From the NCBI RefSeq assembly GCF_014196795.1, contig NZ_JACIEJ010000006.1, positions 186,001 to 250,000 on the forward strand: a DNA stretch of 64,000 bases, given 5' to 3'. This document shows, piece after piece, positions 1 through 8,043 of the stretch; the stretch's first letter is position 1, and each line of letters starts with the position of its first letter. A program made the translations under genes and the position numbers. Origin of the DNA: Sagittula marina (GTDB taxonomy: Bacteria; Pseudomonadota; Alphaproteobacteria; Rhodobacterales; Rhodobacteraceae). The notes under the pieces are model-generated. The model ran no database searches and was not told the origin of the DNA. It was given only the letters and a program-made list of their open reading frames with translations.

Positions 1-424
1 GCGTGAATTCGGTGGTCATCCGCACCGGCTGGGTCCATTTTTTCACCGCAGAGGTGGCATTCGCGCCGGAGGGACGCAGCCCCTGACCGCGCACGTATTC
101 CTCTTCCAGCGCGATGGCCATGAAGTGCCGGACCAGCATCGTGTCGGTGAAGGGCGAATCCGGACCGCCGCCGTCGGTGCGCAGCAGGCCCTGGGCCAAC
201 AGATCTGCCTGAACGCGCCGGTAATAGGCGGCCATCGGGCGGCTGGCTGCTGTCTCCTGAATCGTCAGGTCGGGCGTCGCGGCTGGCGGTGGCGTGGCCA
301 CCGTCGCCGGACGCGTCTGTGGGCTGACGGCTGTCTCACGAGGAGCAAGCGTCGAGGTCTCGCAGGCGGCGAGCGCCGCGAGGCTGGTCAGGGCCAGCGC
401 GCGGAGCAGATGGGGCGTCGTCAT
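1..424 (-). CDS. DUF2927 lipoprotein, C-terminus outside window
   Basis: Translating the minus strand from the ATG at 424 gives an open frame of 141 codons that runs off the window edge, so the C-terminus is missing. The N-terminus is a short hydrophobic signal ending in LAAC (Cys at residue 21), a lipobox, so the protein should be a lipid-anchored envelope protein. After a Pro/Thr-rich linker follows a segment with AAYYRRVQADLLAQGLLRTD, FTD, an IALEEEY motif and a basic W..PVR motif, which I recognise from the DUF2927 family common in Rhodobacterales. The start lies one base after the telA stop, so it is almost certainly co-transcribed with telA. Function is unknown. Confidence 0.75.
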   Translation of the reverse strand, partial: MTTPHLLRALALTSLAALAACETSTLAPRETAVSPQTRPATVATPPPAATPDLTIQETAASRPMAAYYRRVQADLLAQGLLRTDGGGPDSPFTDTMLVRHFMAIALEEEYVRGQGLRPSGANATSAVKKWTQPVRMTTEFT

Positions 425-425
425 G

Positions 426-1622
426 TCAGGACGGCACCGAGGTCGCGGCCATGTCGCCTGTGCCGGTTTTTGCGGCCTTCGCGGAGGCAAGGGTGTCGCG
501 CAGATCTTGTTCCATCTTGATCAGCTCTTCCTCTGCCTTGGCGCGGCGGGCCTTGCCCTCGTCTGCGATGCGCATGGAATCCTCAATCGTGCCGATAAGG
601 TCCGCGTTCGCCTGCTTGACCGCTTCGATATCGAAGACGCCGCGCTCCATCTCTTCGCGGATCATGGCGTTGCTGTCGCGCAGGTTGGAGGCGTTGGAGG
701 TCAGCAGCTCGTTGGTCAGGTCGTTGGCATCGCGCACGGCGGCAGCAGCCTGTTTGGACCGTTGGAGGGTGACGGCCTGCGCCAATTGTGTTTCCCACAG
801 CGGCACGGTGTTCACGAGTGTTGAATTGATCTTTGTCACCAGTGACTTGTCGTTTTCCTGCACCAGTCGGATCGACGGCAACGACTGCATCGTGACCTGA
901 CGGGTCAGCTTCAGGTCGTGCACGCGGCGTTCCAGATCATCGCGGGCACCGCGCAGGTCGCGGAGTTCCTGGGCCTTCATGACCTGCTCGCCTTCGGGGG
1001 CGTTCTGGACTTCGTTGTCCTTGGCAGGGATGGCGATGCTGTCCAGTTCCTGCAGCTTTTCCTCACCCGCCGCGATGTACAGCGCCAGTTCGTCATAGAA
1101 TTGCAGGGTCTTTTCATACAGCAGATCGAGCGACTTGATGTCCTTGAGCAGCGCGTGCTCGTGCTTCAGAAGATCCTCGGTCACCCGGTCGATCTGGCCT
1201 TGCACCTCTTCGTAGCGCGCGGTGAATTTCGCGAAGGGGGCGGCGCGGCCGATCAGTTTTTCCCACCACGAGCGATCACGGCGCACGTCCAGCTCCGAGA
1301 CAGAAAAGCCCCGGATCGTGGTGACGATACCGCGCAGACTGTCTCCTGCGGGGCCCACGTCCTTGTTGCGCACATCCGTCAGCATCGCCTGCGAGATGGT
1401 CTGCAGCTCCGCCTGTGCTGCAGAGCCAAAGGAGACGATGGACTGCGTATCGTGCATGTCGATTTCATCCATGCGCGCGCGGATTTCTTCGGAGGTTTCC
1501 GAGGTCGCGTCTTTCATGGGAACGATGGCATTGGCCTCCTTCGGCTCCGGCAGAACTGTGGCGTTCACTTCGTCAACCATCTGGAGCGTCTGTTCAGCGC
1601 CTTGGCGCACGTTCTCGGACAT
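426..1622 (-). CDS. telA: Toxic anion resistance protein TelA family
   Basis: A 398-residue, almost entirely helical, charged protein with the usual length and layout of the TelA/KlaA family: an acidic N-terminal 70 residues, then the FRDRSWWEKLIGR-like region near residue 120, and long coiled segments with LHKHEHALLKDI-type heptads. It has no signal peptide or membrane segment, so it is cytoplasmic or peripheral. The family is linked to tellurite and envelope-stress resistance, but the biochemical activity is not known. It lies 26 bp downstream of an xpaC-like gene, the standard partner of telA, and one base before the DUF2927 lipoprotein gene. The pairing supports a role in envelope stress rather than specific tellurite detoxification; that is inference. 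Confidence 0.9.
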   Translation of the reverse strand: MSENVRQGAEQTLQMVDEVNATVLPEPKEANAIVPMKDATSETSEEIRARMDEIDMHDTQSIVSFGSAAQAELQTISQAMLTDVRNKDVGPAGDSLRGIVTTIRGFSVSELDVRRDRSWWEKLIGRAAPFAKFTARYEEVQGQIDRVTEDLLKHEHALLKDIKSLDLLYEKTLQFYDELALYIAAGEEKLQELDSIAIPAKDNEVQNAPEGEQVMKAQELRDLRGARDDLERRVHDLKLTRQVTMQSLPSIRLVQENDKSLVTKINSTLVNTVPLWETQLAQAVTLQRSKQAAAAVRDANDLTNELLTSNASNLRDSNAMIREEMERGVFDIEAVKQANADLIGTIEDSMRIADEGKARRAKAEEELIKMEQDLRDTLASAKAAKTGTGDMAATSVPS

Positions 1623-1648
1623 TGGGAAAATTCCTCATTTCGTAAAAA

Positions 1649-2551
1649 TCAACGCATCTCGCGATCAAGATGAACGCCCTCGCGCTGCAAACGATCCCGC
1701 AGCACGTCAATTTCAATCGTCAGATCGGTGTTGTCTTCCAACAGCAGCTTGCGATGTTTCTGATCAAAGCTGTCTTCGAGATCGGTCAGCAGCATCATGA
1801 AGTCGCTCTTTGCTTGGCGATCCTGACTTCGGGCGTAGATATCAGCGAATTTGATCGCCGCATCCTTGGCCCCCATCAGGTAGACGCCCAGATATCTGCG
1901 CGCAGCGGTCAGGTCGCGGGGATCTTCTTCGACGGTGCGGATCATCTCGCGCACCTTCAGGGCGAAGCGGTCCACGCGGGCCTCGACAGTGCGGTCGTCC
2001 GCGCGTTTGACGGCGTCGATCATGTCGGCGAGGTGCCTTTCGGCCTCATCGATAACGCGGGCCACGCGGTCCTGTTGGAACGTGTCGATGCCTTCCATGC
2101 CCTTGTTGGTCATCGGGTCGATGCCGAACGCGCCGATGTGCAGCGCCGTTGCGACGACACCGTAAATCGCCGGAACCACGAGCCCAACGGAAGATGTCCA
2201 CGCGGCCAAGGCTGCCCCGACGCCACACAGCGCAGCGGCAAACAGTTTGCGCGGGATGGCGGGGCGGCGGGCGATCTTGCGGTCGTTGTAGGCTGCCTCG
2301 GCATTCATGCCGTCGCGCAACAGCCATGCACCGAGCACCAGCGATCCCGCCCCGAGCAAACCCATGGCCATATCCACTGGCGCTTCGTTGATCGAGGTAA
2401 ACGCCAGGATCAGACCGGGGATGAACATGACGTTCGACCGGGCACCCGCGGGCGCGACCCTGGCGCCTTTATACGCGGGGCGATCGTCTTGATCCACCGC
2501 AGATTGCGAGCCGCCGTCAGGGCTGTATTTGCCGCCGAACCGTCTGGCCAT
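1649..2551 (-). CDS. XpaC-like (5-bromo-4-chloroindolyl phosphate hydrolysis family) membrane protein
   Basis: This 300-residue protein has a basic N-terminus, two hydrophobic hairpins (about residues 40-60 and 70-80, then about 105-135) and a soluble helical C-terminal half with AERHLADMID and LTDLEDSFDQKHRK segments, the pattern of XpaC-family proteins that accompany TelA. The family name comes from a phenotype and does not prove phosphatase activity. It begins 3 bp after the stop of a 29-codon membrane peptide gene and ends 26 bp before telA, so it belongs to the same operon. A second, diverged relative lies at 2786-3631. Confidence 0.8.
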   Translation of the reverse strand: MARRFGGKYSPDGGSQSAVDQDDRPAYKGARVAPAGARSNVMFIPGLILAFTSINEAPVDMAMGLLGAGSLVLGAWLLRDGMNAEAAYNDRKIARRPAIPRKLFAAALCGVGAALAAWTSSVGLVVPAIYGVVATALHIGAFGIDPMTNKGMEGIDTFQQDRVARVIDEAERHLADMIDAVKRADDRTVEARVDRFALKVREMIRTVEEDPRDLTAARRYLGVYLMGAKDAAIKFADIYARSQDRQAKSDFMMLLTDLEDSFDQKHRKLLLEDNTDLTIEIDVLRDRLQREGVHLDREMR

Positions 2552-2553
2552 GC

Positions 2554-2643
2554 TTACAGCCCCCCGAGCCAGCCGGTGGTTACTCCAAACAGGAGCATAA
2601 GCAGCAGCACGAAGCTGATTTTCTGCAAGGCTTTTCCGGACAT
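2554..2643 (-). CDS. 29-residue single-span membrane peptide
   Basis: A short minus-strand frame reads MSGKALQKIS followed by a hydrophobic stretch (FVLLLMLLFGVTTGWLGGL), that is a positively charged N-terminus and one transmembrane helix. It has an AAGGGG Shine-Dalgarno-like sequence about 6 bp before the ATG and stops 2 bp before the start of the xpaC-like gene, as expected for a translated gene in an operon. It is too short for ordinary gene callers. Function is unknown; a role as a small subunit or regulator of the neighbouring membrane proteins is only a guess. Confidence 0.6.
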   Translation of the reverse strand: MSGKALQKISFVLLLMLLFGVTTGWLGGL

Positions 2644-2657
2644 GCGTGCCCCTTGGC

Positions 2658-2678
2658 GTTTCACTCTATGCGTGAAAC
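2658..2678. promoter_or_regulatory. Inverted repeat GTTTCAC-N7-GTGAAAC upstream of small membrane peptide
   Basis: A perfect 7-bp inverted repeat with a 7-base spacer lies 15-35 bp upstream of the ATG at 2643, in the 142-bp gap after the second xpaC-like gene. The position fits an operator or a 5'-leader hairpin for the small-peptide/xpaC/telA operon. No T-tract follows it on the minus strand, so it is unlikely to be a terminator. Confidence 0.4.
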
Positions 2679-2785
2679 TTAGGGGCTAAATGCTGCACTT
2701 GCTAGGGGCAACCGTTTGAGGACTGCGTCGCTCGCACGAATTCTGGATTCATTGCCGCGTGTCGGGGCAGGGGTGTCCTGTGCGA

Positions 2786-3631
2786 TCACGCGGCGGTGTT
2801 GCTGGGCATCCGGTTAAGGAGGATGTCAGCCTCAACCTCGAAGGCGTCCTTGTCGCCGCGCACGCGGATCTTGCGGGCGCTGGTTTCAAAACTCTCAGTC
2901 ATGACCTCAAGTTTTGCAATGTAGCGACGGCGGGCAAAAGCCGAGCTTTCCCGCGCATTTCCCATGCACAGCCGGTTCGATTCCGCGTCCAACAGGCTGA
3001 TGAATTTATCCATCGGGCGCTGCAGCCTCAGCACAGATTCCGGGTCACGGGTGAAGCTGCGCAACAGGCGCATGACCAGGTGGCGCGCGGCCTCTGTCCG
3101 GCGGGTCAGTTCCGCGTCTTCGAGCATGGCAATGCGGTCAGCGATCTGCGTCAGCGCGTGTTCCGTGCGCTCCGTTGCGATCTGCGCTTGCAGGCCCGTG
3201 TCAGGGGAGGCGGTTGCGAGGGGAACCTTGTCGCGGAGCGGGTCGGTTCCGAAGGCGGCATTGCCGAGGCCGACGGCCATCCCGCCGATTATCAACGGCA
3301 CAAGAATGCTGTCAAAGTGGTGCCCTGCCAGAAGCGTGACCAGCAGGCCCAGGAGCACTTCGCCAAGGATTTTGCGCGGAATGCGCGGCGCGCGCGCGCC
3401 GGGGGTGTTGGTGTAGGCATAATGTCGGCGTTGGCCTGTGGCGATCAGGCGAATGGCAACGCACAGCAGCCACAGTTGCATAAAGGCCGTCGCCACATCG
3501 GAAAATGTTCCCTCGAAGAACCAAGCTATCAATGGAAGGGCGGCGATGAGCAGGATGTTCAGGCCGGAGTCGATTTCCGCCTCGGATGGGGGCGTTTCCA
3601 TGTTTCGGTTGTGCAGCAGTGCGCGTGGCAT
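2786..3631 (-). CDS. Second XpaC-like membrane protein
   Basis: A 281-residue protein with the same plan as its neighbour at 1649-2551: two hydrophobic hairpins (roughly residues 25-65 and 95-125), an AxFGTDPL motif after the second hairpin matching AFGIDPM in the other copy, then a helical cytoplasmic half. This indicates a diverged paralogue. The frame is open for 14 more codons upstream, but I chose the ATG at 3631 because it has a GGGGG stretch 8 bp upstream and avoids overlapping the preceding small gene, which stops at 3637. Function is as uncertain as for the family. Confidence 0.7.
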   Translation of the reverse strand: MPRALLHNRNMETPPSEAEIDSGLNILLIAALPLIAWFFEGTFSDVATAFMQLWLLCVAIRLIATGQRRHYAYTNTPGARAPRIPRKILGEVLLGLLVTLLAGHHFDSILVPLIIGGMAVGLGNAAFGTDPLRDKVPLATASPDTGLQAQIATERTEHALTQIADRIAMLEDAELTRRTEAARHLVMRLLRSFTRDPESVLRLQRPMDKFISLLDAESNRLCMGNARESSAFARRRYIAKLEVMTESFETSARKIRVRGDKDAFEVEADILLNRMPSNTAA

Positions 3632-3636
3632 GACAG

Positions 3637-3837
3637 TCACCCCCAGAAGCTCAGCGTAAAGATCAAAAGCCACAGCAAGGCGAAGGCCGTGCGTCGTGTC
3701 AGCTCTCCCTTGTCGAGGAAGCGCTTCGTGCTGACTCGCAGCATCTCGTAGGTGTCCTGAACAACAGAACGGAGATTTGCCAGCACCATCAGTGCGGATC
3801 CGAAAAGGATAAGAAGGGCGAGTGTCGTGGTCATCAT
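3637..3837 (-). CDS. Small two-span membrane protein
   Basis: From the double ATG at 3837/3834 the frame encodes about 65 residues: a first hydrophobic helix (TTTLALLILFGSALMVLANL), a short charged loop containing RVSTKRFLDKGELTRR, and a second helix ending at the C-terminus (ALLWLLIFTLSFWG). The open frame continues upstream to 3927, but the upstream part is not membrane-like and the ATG pair directly before the helix is the more natural start. It stops 5 bp before the second xpaC-like gene, so the two are probably translated together. No family assignment is possible by eye. Confidence 0.55.
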   Translation of the reverse strand: MMTTTLALLILFGSALMVLANLRSVVQDTYEMLRVSTKRFLDKGELTRRTAFALLWLLIFTLSFWG

Positions 3838-3941
3838 GAGGCTTAACCTGCGGACCAAACCGGGCGAAAACGCGGCGGTCAGCGGGAAAAACCTTGAATT
3901 CGTAAATGGAGGGTTAACGCTCCACAAAAAATTTATGAATA

Positions 3942-5063
3942 TCAGTTACCCGATGAGCGCCCTTTGCCCGCCCCGCGAGAGGGCCCCTTGCCACCGGGTT
4001 TTGGCCCCTTGTTGAAAGGCTTTCCGCCCGGCTTGTTGGGTTTTCCGAACGACTTGCCGGCGCCGGCAGGTCGATCACCGGGTTTGCCAAAGCTCTTGCC
4101 TGCCCCCGTCGGACGATCGCCGGGCTTGCCTGCGCCTTTGCCATAAGGTTTGCCGGACGCGCCGCGCGCGTTTTCCGGGAGGCTGTCGTCGCGCACTACG
4201 CCACGGCGCACCGGCGGACCACGGCGACCGGCAGGCTTGGTGCTGCGGGCCTCTTGTGCGACGGGGGCGTCCGGACGTGGCTTGCGATTGCGCGTCACAC
4301 GAGGTTTGCTTGGCGCCTCGGGTTCCGGCGTGTCGGGCATGCCGAGCTGATCGCGCAGGATCTTGCGGCGGATTTCCTGAACTTCGCCTTCCTTCAGCTG
4401 GCCCAACTGGAATGGTCCATAGGAGACACGGATCAGGCGGTTCACGTTCAGGCCAATGTCCAGCATGGCGCGGCGAATCTCGCGGTTCTTGCCCTCGCGC
4501 AGGCCGACGGTGAGCCAAGCGTTGGCACCTTGCTGGCGGTCGAGAGACACGATCATCGGCTGAAAAGACTGCCCATCCACGGTGATCCCCTCGCGCAGTG
4601 GCTGCAGATCCGCATCGGTCGGGCGCCCATTGACGCGCACGCGATAGCGCCGCAGCCAGCCGGTCGACGGCAGTTCCAGCTTGCGCTTCACCCCGCCGTC
4701 ATTGGTCAGCAAAAGCAACCCTTCGGAATTCAGGTCAAGCCGACCCACGGACATGACGCGCGGCAGATCCTCCGGCAGATCGTCAAAGATCGTCCTGCGG
4801 CCCTGCTCGTCCTTGGTGGTCGTCACGAGGCCGGTGGGCTTGTGATACATCCACAGGCGCGCCTCGTCGGCGGCTTCCAGTGGGGTGTCATCCACTGTGA
4901 TCCGGTCGGTGTCGGTGACATTCAACGCGGGCGAAGTCACGGTTTCACCGTTCACGGTGACGCGGCCTTCTTCGATCATGCGTTCGGCTTCGCGGCGGCT
5001 GGCGCGGCCGGCGCGGGCGATGACCTTAGCGATTCGGTCTCCGGGAGGGGTCTTGTTATCCAT
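3942..5063 (-). CDS. rluB: 23S rRNA pseudouridine synthase, RluB type, with basic low-complexity tail
   Basis: The 373-residue product starts MDNKTPPGDRIAKVIARAG, an S4-type RNA-binding domain (about residues 8-65), followed by a RsuA/RluB catalytic domain containing VGRLDLNSEGLLLLTNDG, where the Asp of the GRLD motif is the catalytic residue, and the EGKNREIRR motif. This enzyme isomerises a uridine in helix 89-90 of 23S rRNA. The C-terminal 120 residues are Lys/Gly/Pro/Arg-rich and contain two tandem 14-residue repeats built on GKPGDRP(T/A)GAGKSF. The ATG at 5063 was chosen because the S4 domain starts there; the upstream extension is in the divergent intergenic region. It is transcribed away from tadA. 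Confidence 0.88.
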   Translation of the reverse strand: MDNKTPPGDRIAKVIARAGRASRREAERMIEEGRVTVNGETVTSPALNVTDTDRITVDDTPLEAADEARLWMYHKPTGLVTTTKDEQGRRTIFDDLPEDLPRVMSVGRLDLNSEGLLLLTNDGGVKRKLELPSTGWLRRYRVRVNGRPTDADLQPLREGITVDGQSFQPMIVSLDRQQGANAWLTVGLREGKNREIRRAMLDIGLNVNRLIRVSYGPFQLGQLKEGEVQEIRRKILRDQLGMPDTPEPEAPSKPRVTRNRKPRPDAPVAQEARSTKPAGRRGPPVRRGVVRDDSLPENARGASGKPYGKGAGKPGDRPTGAGKSFGKPGDRPAGAGKSFGKPNKPGGKPFNKGPKPGGKGPSRGAGKGRSSGN

Positions 5064-5138
5064 TTTGATCCCATAGCGCGCGAAGGGGGGCGGGGGGAAG
5101 CGGCTTTCCCACCTGCGACGCGCAAGGTACAAGGCGCA

Positions 5139-5588
5139 ATGAGCTTTCGGTCTTATATGGATGAGGCGCTGAGCATGGCGCGCGAGGCCGGTGCACGTGG
5201 CGAAGTGCCGGTGGGTGCGGTGGTTGTGTCGCCATCAGGGGACGTCGTGGCGCGCGATGGCAACCGCACGCGGGAGCTGTGCGACCCCACCGCACATGCG
5301 GAGGTGCTGGTCCTGCGCGCGGCTTGTGCCGCCCTCGGGTCGGATCGCCTGCCCGGGCATGATCTGTATGTCACGCTGGAGCCGTGCCCCATGTGCGCGG
5401 CGGCGATCTCCTTTGCGCGGATCGGGCGGGTGTATTATGGCGCGTCGGACCCGAAATCGGGGGGCGTCGAACGCGGCGCGCGGGTGTTTTCCCAGCCGCA
5501 GTGCCATCATGTGCCCGAGGTTTATGACGGCATATCGGCGGAGCCCGCAGCCGCGCTGTTGCGTGATTTTTTCAAGGAGCGACGGTGA
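5139..5588 (+). CDS. tadA: tRNA-specific adenosine-34 deaminase
   Basis: A 149-residue zinc deaminase of the TadA family. The zinc ligands and catalytic glutamate are visible: HAE at residues 53-55 and PCPMC at 82-86. TadA converts A34 to inosine in the anticodon of tRNA-Arg(ACG). Length and order of motifs match typical bacterial TadA. The gene is divergent from the RluB-type synthase and its stop overlaps the start of the RluE-type synthase (TGATG), forming a compact RNA-modification cluster. Confidence 0.92.
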   Translation: MSFRSYMDEALSMAREAGARGEVPVGAVVVSPSGDVVARDGNRTRELCDPTAHAEVLVLRAACAALGSDRLPGHDLYVTLEPCPMCAAAISFARIGRVYYGASDPKSGGVERGARVFSQPQCHHVPEVYDGISAEPAAALLRDFFKERR

Positions 5589-6133
5589 TGGCGCGTGTGA
5601 TTTTGCTGAACAAACCTTTCGGGATGTTGTCGCAATTTACCGACAAGAGCACCGAAGGATCTGCGCGCCCGACCTTGAGCGACGTGGTCAAGGTGCCCGG
5701 CGTCTACCCCGCTGGCCGATTGGACCGCGATTCAGAAGGGCTTTTGGTGCTGACAGATGACGGCAGGCTTCAGGCGCGCATCGCCTCGCCCAAGTTCAAA
5801 CAGCCTAAGACCTATCTTGTGCAGGTCGAAGGCACGCCAGATGCCGCGCAGTTGCAGGCGTTGCGCGACGGCGTGACACTCAAGGATGGCAAAACGCTGC
5901 CCGCCACCTGCGAGCAGATCGACCAGCCCGACCTATGGGAGCGTGATCCGCCGGTGCGATACCGCAAGACTGTGGCCGATTCGTGGATCTCCCTGACGAT
6001 CCGCGAGGGCAAGAACCGCCAGGTGCGGCGCATGACGGCCCATGTGGGCCTGCCTTGCCTGCGGTTGGTGCGCTGGTCTGTGGGGGATTGGGCGGTTGAA
6101 GGACTGGCCCCCGGCGCGTGGCGCGAGGGCTGA
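5588..6133 (+). CDS. rluE: 23S rRNA pseudouridine synthase, RluE type
   Basis: The 181-residue protein lacks an S4 domain and begins directly with the catalytic fold ([17 protein letters not shown]), with [17 protein letters not shown] carrying the catalytic Asp, and [23 protein letters not shown] near the C-terminus. These are hallmarks of RluE, which modifies U2457 of 23S rRNA in E. coli. A strong AAGGAG lies 8 bp before the ATG at 5588; the GTG at 5585 is a poorer choice. The ATG overlaps the tadA stop, so translation is probably coupled. It converges on hemF with a 15-bp gap. Confidence 0.9.
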   Translation: MARVILLNKPFGMLSQFTDKSTEGSARPTLSDVVKVPGVYPAGRLDRDSEGLLVLTDDGRLQARIASPKFKQPKTYLVQVEGTPDAAQLQALRDGVTLKDGKTLPATCEQIDQPDLWERDPPVRYRKTVADSWISLTIREGKNRQVRRMTAHVGLPCLRLVRWSVGDWAVEGLAPGAWREG

Positions 6134-6148
6134 AGGTCATACCCCGGC

Positions 6149-7039
6149 TCAGACCCATTTCGCCAGGGGCGGCAGGCTCATGAGAACCGCATTTGCGTCA
6201 TGCCCTGTGGCGAGGCCGAATTTCGTGCCTCGGTCGTAGACAAGATTGTACTCGGCATAAAGCCCGCGGTGGATCAGCTGCACATCCTTGTCGGCGTCGT
6301 CACAGGGCTGCACACGGCGCTTTTCCACCAATGGCAGGTAGGCGGGCAGGAAAGCGCGGCCAATGTCCTGTGTCAGGGCGAAATCCGCCTCCCAGTCGCC
6401 CGTATTGCGGTCGTCCATGAAGATGCCGCCGACGCCACGCGCGCGCTTGCGATGGGGGATGTAGAAGTATTCGTCCGCCCATGCCTTCAATTCCGGATAA
6501 AGGTCCTCGCCATGCGGATCGAGGTGGGTCTTCTGCGTGGCATGGAAATGCGCAGTGTCGTCGTCGTACTCAATGCAAGGGTTCAGGTCGGAACCGCCGC
6601 CAAACCACCATGCGCCGGGCGTCCAGAACATGCGCGTGTTCATGTGCACCGCCGGACATTGCGGGTTCTGCATATGCGCCACGAGAGAAATGCCCGAGGC
6701 CCAGAACCGTGGGTCCGCTTCGATCCCCGGCACCCCCCGCGCGGCCATTGCCTTCTGCGCAGGCGTTCCAAGCGTGCCGTAGACGGTGGACACGTTGACG
6801 CCAACCTTCTCGAACACGCGCCCGCCGCGCATCACGCTCATCAAGCCGCCGCCGGCGTCGGACCCATCGTCTGCATGACGCTTTGTCTGCGTGACCTCGA
6901 ACCGACCGGGTGCATCTTCGGAAAACGGGCCTGTGTCGTGGCTGTCTTCCAACGCCTCGAAGGCCTCGACGATCTGATCACGCAGCGCGCGGAACCAATC
7001 GCTGGCGCGTTGCTTTTCGGTGTCCATCATGTCGCTCAT
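6149..7039 (-). CDS. hemF: Oxygen-dependent coproporphyrinogen III oxidase
   Basis: The 296-residue protein matches HemF along its length: GGGLMSVMRGGRVFEKVGVN near residue 65, NPQCPAVHMNTRMF, WWFGGGSDLNPC, and YFYIPHRKRARGVGGIFMDD. HemF oxidatively decarboxylates coproporphyrinogen III to protoporphyrinogen IX in the cytoplasm and needs O2. The start at 7039 follows a GGAGGAG sequence 8 bp upstream; ATGs at 7030 and 7027 are alternatives. hemC and hemE lie about 8 kb further on, so heme genes are loosely grouped here. Confidence 0.95.
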   Translation of the reverse strand: MSDMMDTEKQRASDWFRALRDQIVEAFEALEDSHDTGPFSEDAPGRFEVTQTKRHADDGSDAGGGLMSVMRGGRVFEKVGVNVSTVYGTLGTPAQKAMAARGVPGIEADPRFWASGISLVAHMQNPQCPAVHMNTRMFWTPGAWWFGGGSDLNPCIEYDDDTAHFHATQKTHLDPHGEDLYPELKAWADEYFYIPHRKRARGVGGIFMDDRNTGDWEADFALTQDIGRAFLPAYLPLVEKRRVQPCDDADKDVQLIHRGLYAEYNLVYDRGTKFGLATGHDANAVLMSLPPLAKWV

Positions 7040-7184
7040 GGCTGAGGCTCCTCCGTCCCGTTTCGGCGCGCAGCCTAGTGGCGTCACCGGACAGGGGCAA
7101 TGTGTCGTCGATGCTGCGCGGCTGTCTTCATTGGTTTGAAAAAGACTCTGCGGGTTTCGAGGCAAAGCCCACATCGGGTTGCCT

Positions 7185-7202
7185 CGTCGCCGCGAGGCGA
7201 CG
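7185..7202 (-). terminator. Compact hairpin directly after SDR stop
   Basis: CGTCGCC-GCGA-GGCGACG is a perfect 7-bp stem with a GCGA tetraloop beginning at the base after the SDR stop codon. There is no T-tract, so it may protect the mRNA 3' end or pause polymerase rather than terminate efficiently. Confidence 0.35.
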
Positions 7203-8003
7203 TCAATGAATAGGAGCGGCCACCGGATCCAGGAGCGAGCGGCCCCCGTCGACGGTCATCACCTGTCCGGTCATGAAGCCAGAGCCGTCGGAGGCCAGGA
7301 ACTGTACGGTTTCCGCCAGCTCCTTCGCTGCGGCAATGCGGCCCAGCGGCGTGTGTGCCTCGATCAGCGAACGCAGCTCTTTGTTTTCCTTCAGGACTTG
7401 CTTCAGGCTGGTGGACATCACCGATCCAAATGCCACCGCATTCACGCGAATGCGTTCCGGCGCCAAGGCCACCGCAAAGGAGCGCGTCATCTGATCCATG
7501 GCCGCACAGCTTACCGAGTAGGCCAGCAAATTCGGGTGCGTGCGGCGGGCGGCGATGGAAGACAGGTTGACGATGGCTCCGACCTGCCCTTCGGTCTGCC
7601 CTTCGGCTTGTTTGATCATACGTTTGGCGACCATCTGAGATAGCCTGTAGGCGTTCGACAGGTTCTGACTGAGCATTGTGTCCAGAGTGTCATCTTCCGG
7701 ATCCAGCGGATCGGACGGCAACACCTGCCGCGACCCGTTGATCAGAATGTCGACCCGGTCATAGGAATCCAGCGTTGCCGAAAGCAGGTTGGCCATGGTC
7801 AGCCGTTCGCGCAGGTCGCCCGCGAAGTACTTGATGTTGCCGTCTTCATCGACCTTGTCACACTCTTTGCAGAGCTTTTCCTCGTCCATGTCGGCGAGCA
7901 TGACATTCGCACCTTTTTCAGCGAAGTGCCGCGCGATGGCGAGACCCACCCCGGTTGCGGCACCTGTGACGATGGCGGTCTTGCCTTCGATAGAGAAGCT
8001 CAT
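7203..8003 (-). CDS. SDR-family oxidoreductase with altered catalytic lysine
   Basis: A 266-residue Rossmann protein of the short-chain dehydrogenase/reductase family: TGAATGVGLAIA (residues 13-24) is the NAD(P)-binding glycine motif, LSSIA holds the catalytic Ser at 148/149, and YSVSC at 162-166 has Tyr162 but Cys166 where the family has the catalytic Lys (YxxxK). The NNAG motif is also degenerate (INGSRQ). The C-terminal GQVMTVDGG is intact. The enzyme may therefore use an unusual mechanism or have lost dehydrogenase activity. It lies downstream of rsmC on the same strand with a 40-bp gap. The substrate is unknown. Confidence 0.8.
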   Translation of the reverse strand: MSFSIEGKTAIVTGAATGVGLAIARHFAEKGANVMLADMDEEKLCKECDKVDEDGNIKYFAGDLRERLTMANLLSATLDSYDRVDILINGSRQVLPSDPLDPEDDTLDTMLSQNLSNAYRLSQMVAKRMIKQAEGQTEGQVGAIVNLSSIAARRTHPNLLAYSVSCAAMDQMTRSFAVALAPERIRVNAVAFGSVMSTSLKQVLKENKELRSLIEAHTPLGRIAAAKELAETVQFLASDGSGFMTGQVMTVDGGRSLLDPVAAPIH

Positions 8004-8043
8004 GAACGATTCCCTGATGGTTTAAGGGGCACCCTAGCGCGGC

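Noticed and set aside
3902-3918. TTAA-N7-TTTAC as a CtrA box before the telA region
   Set aside because: One mismatch and about 65 bp from the first gene of the cluster; no independent support.
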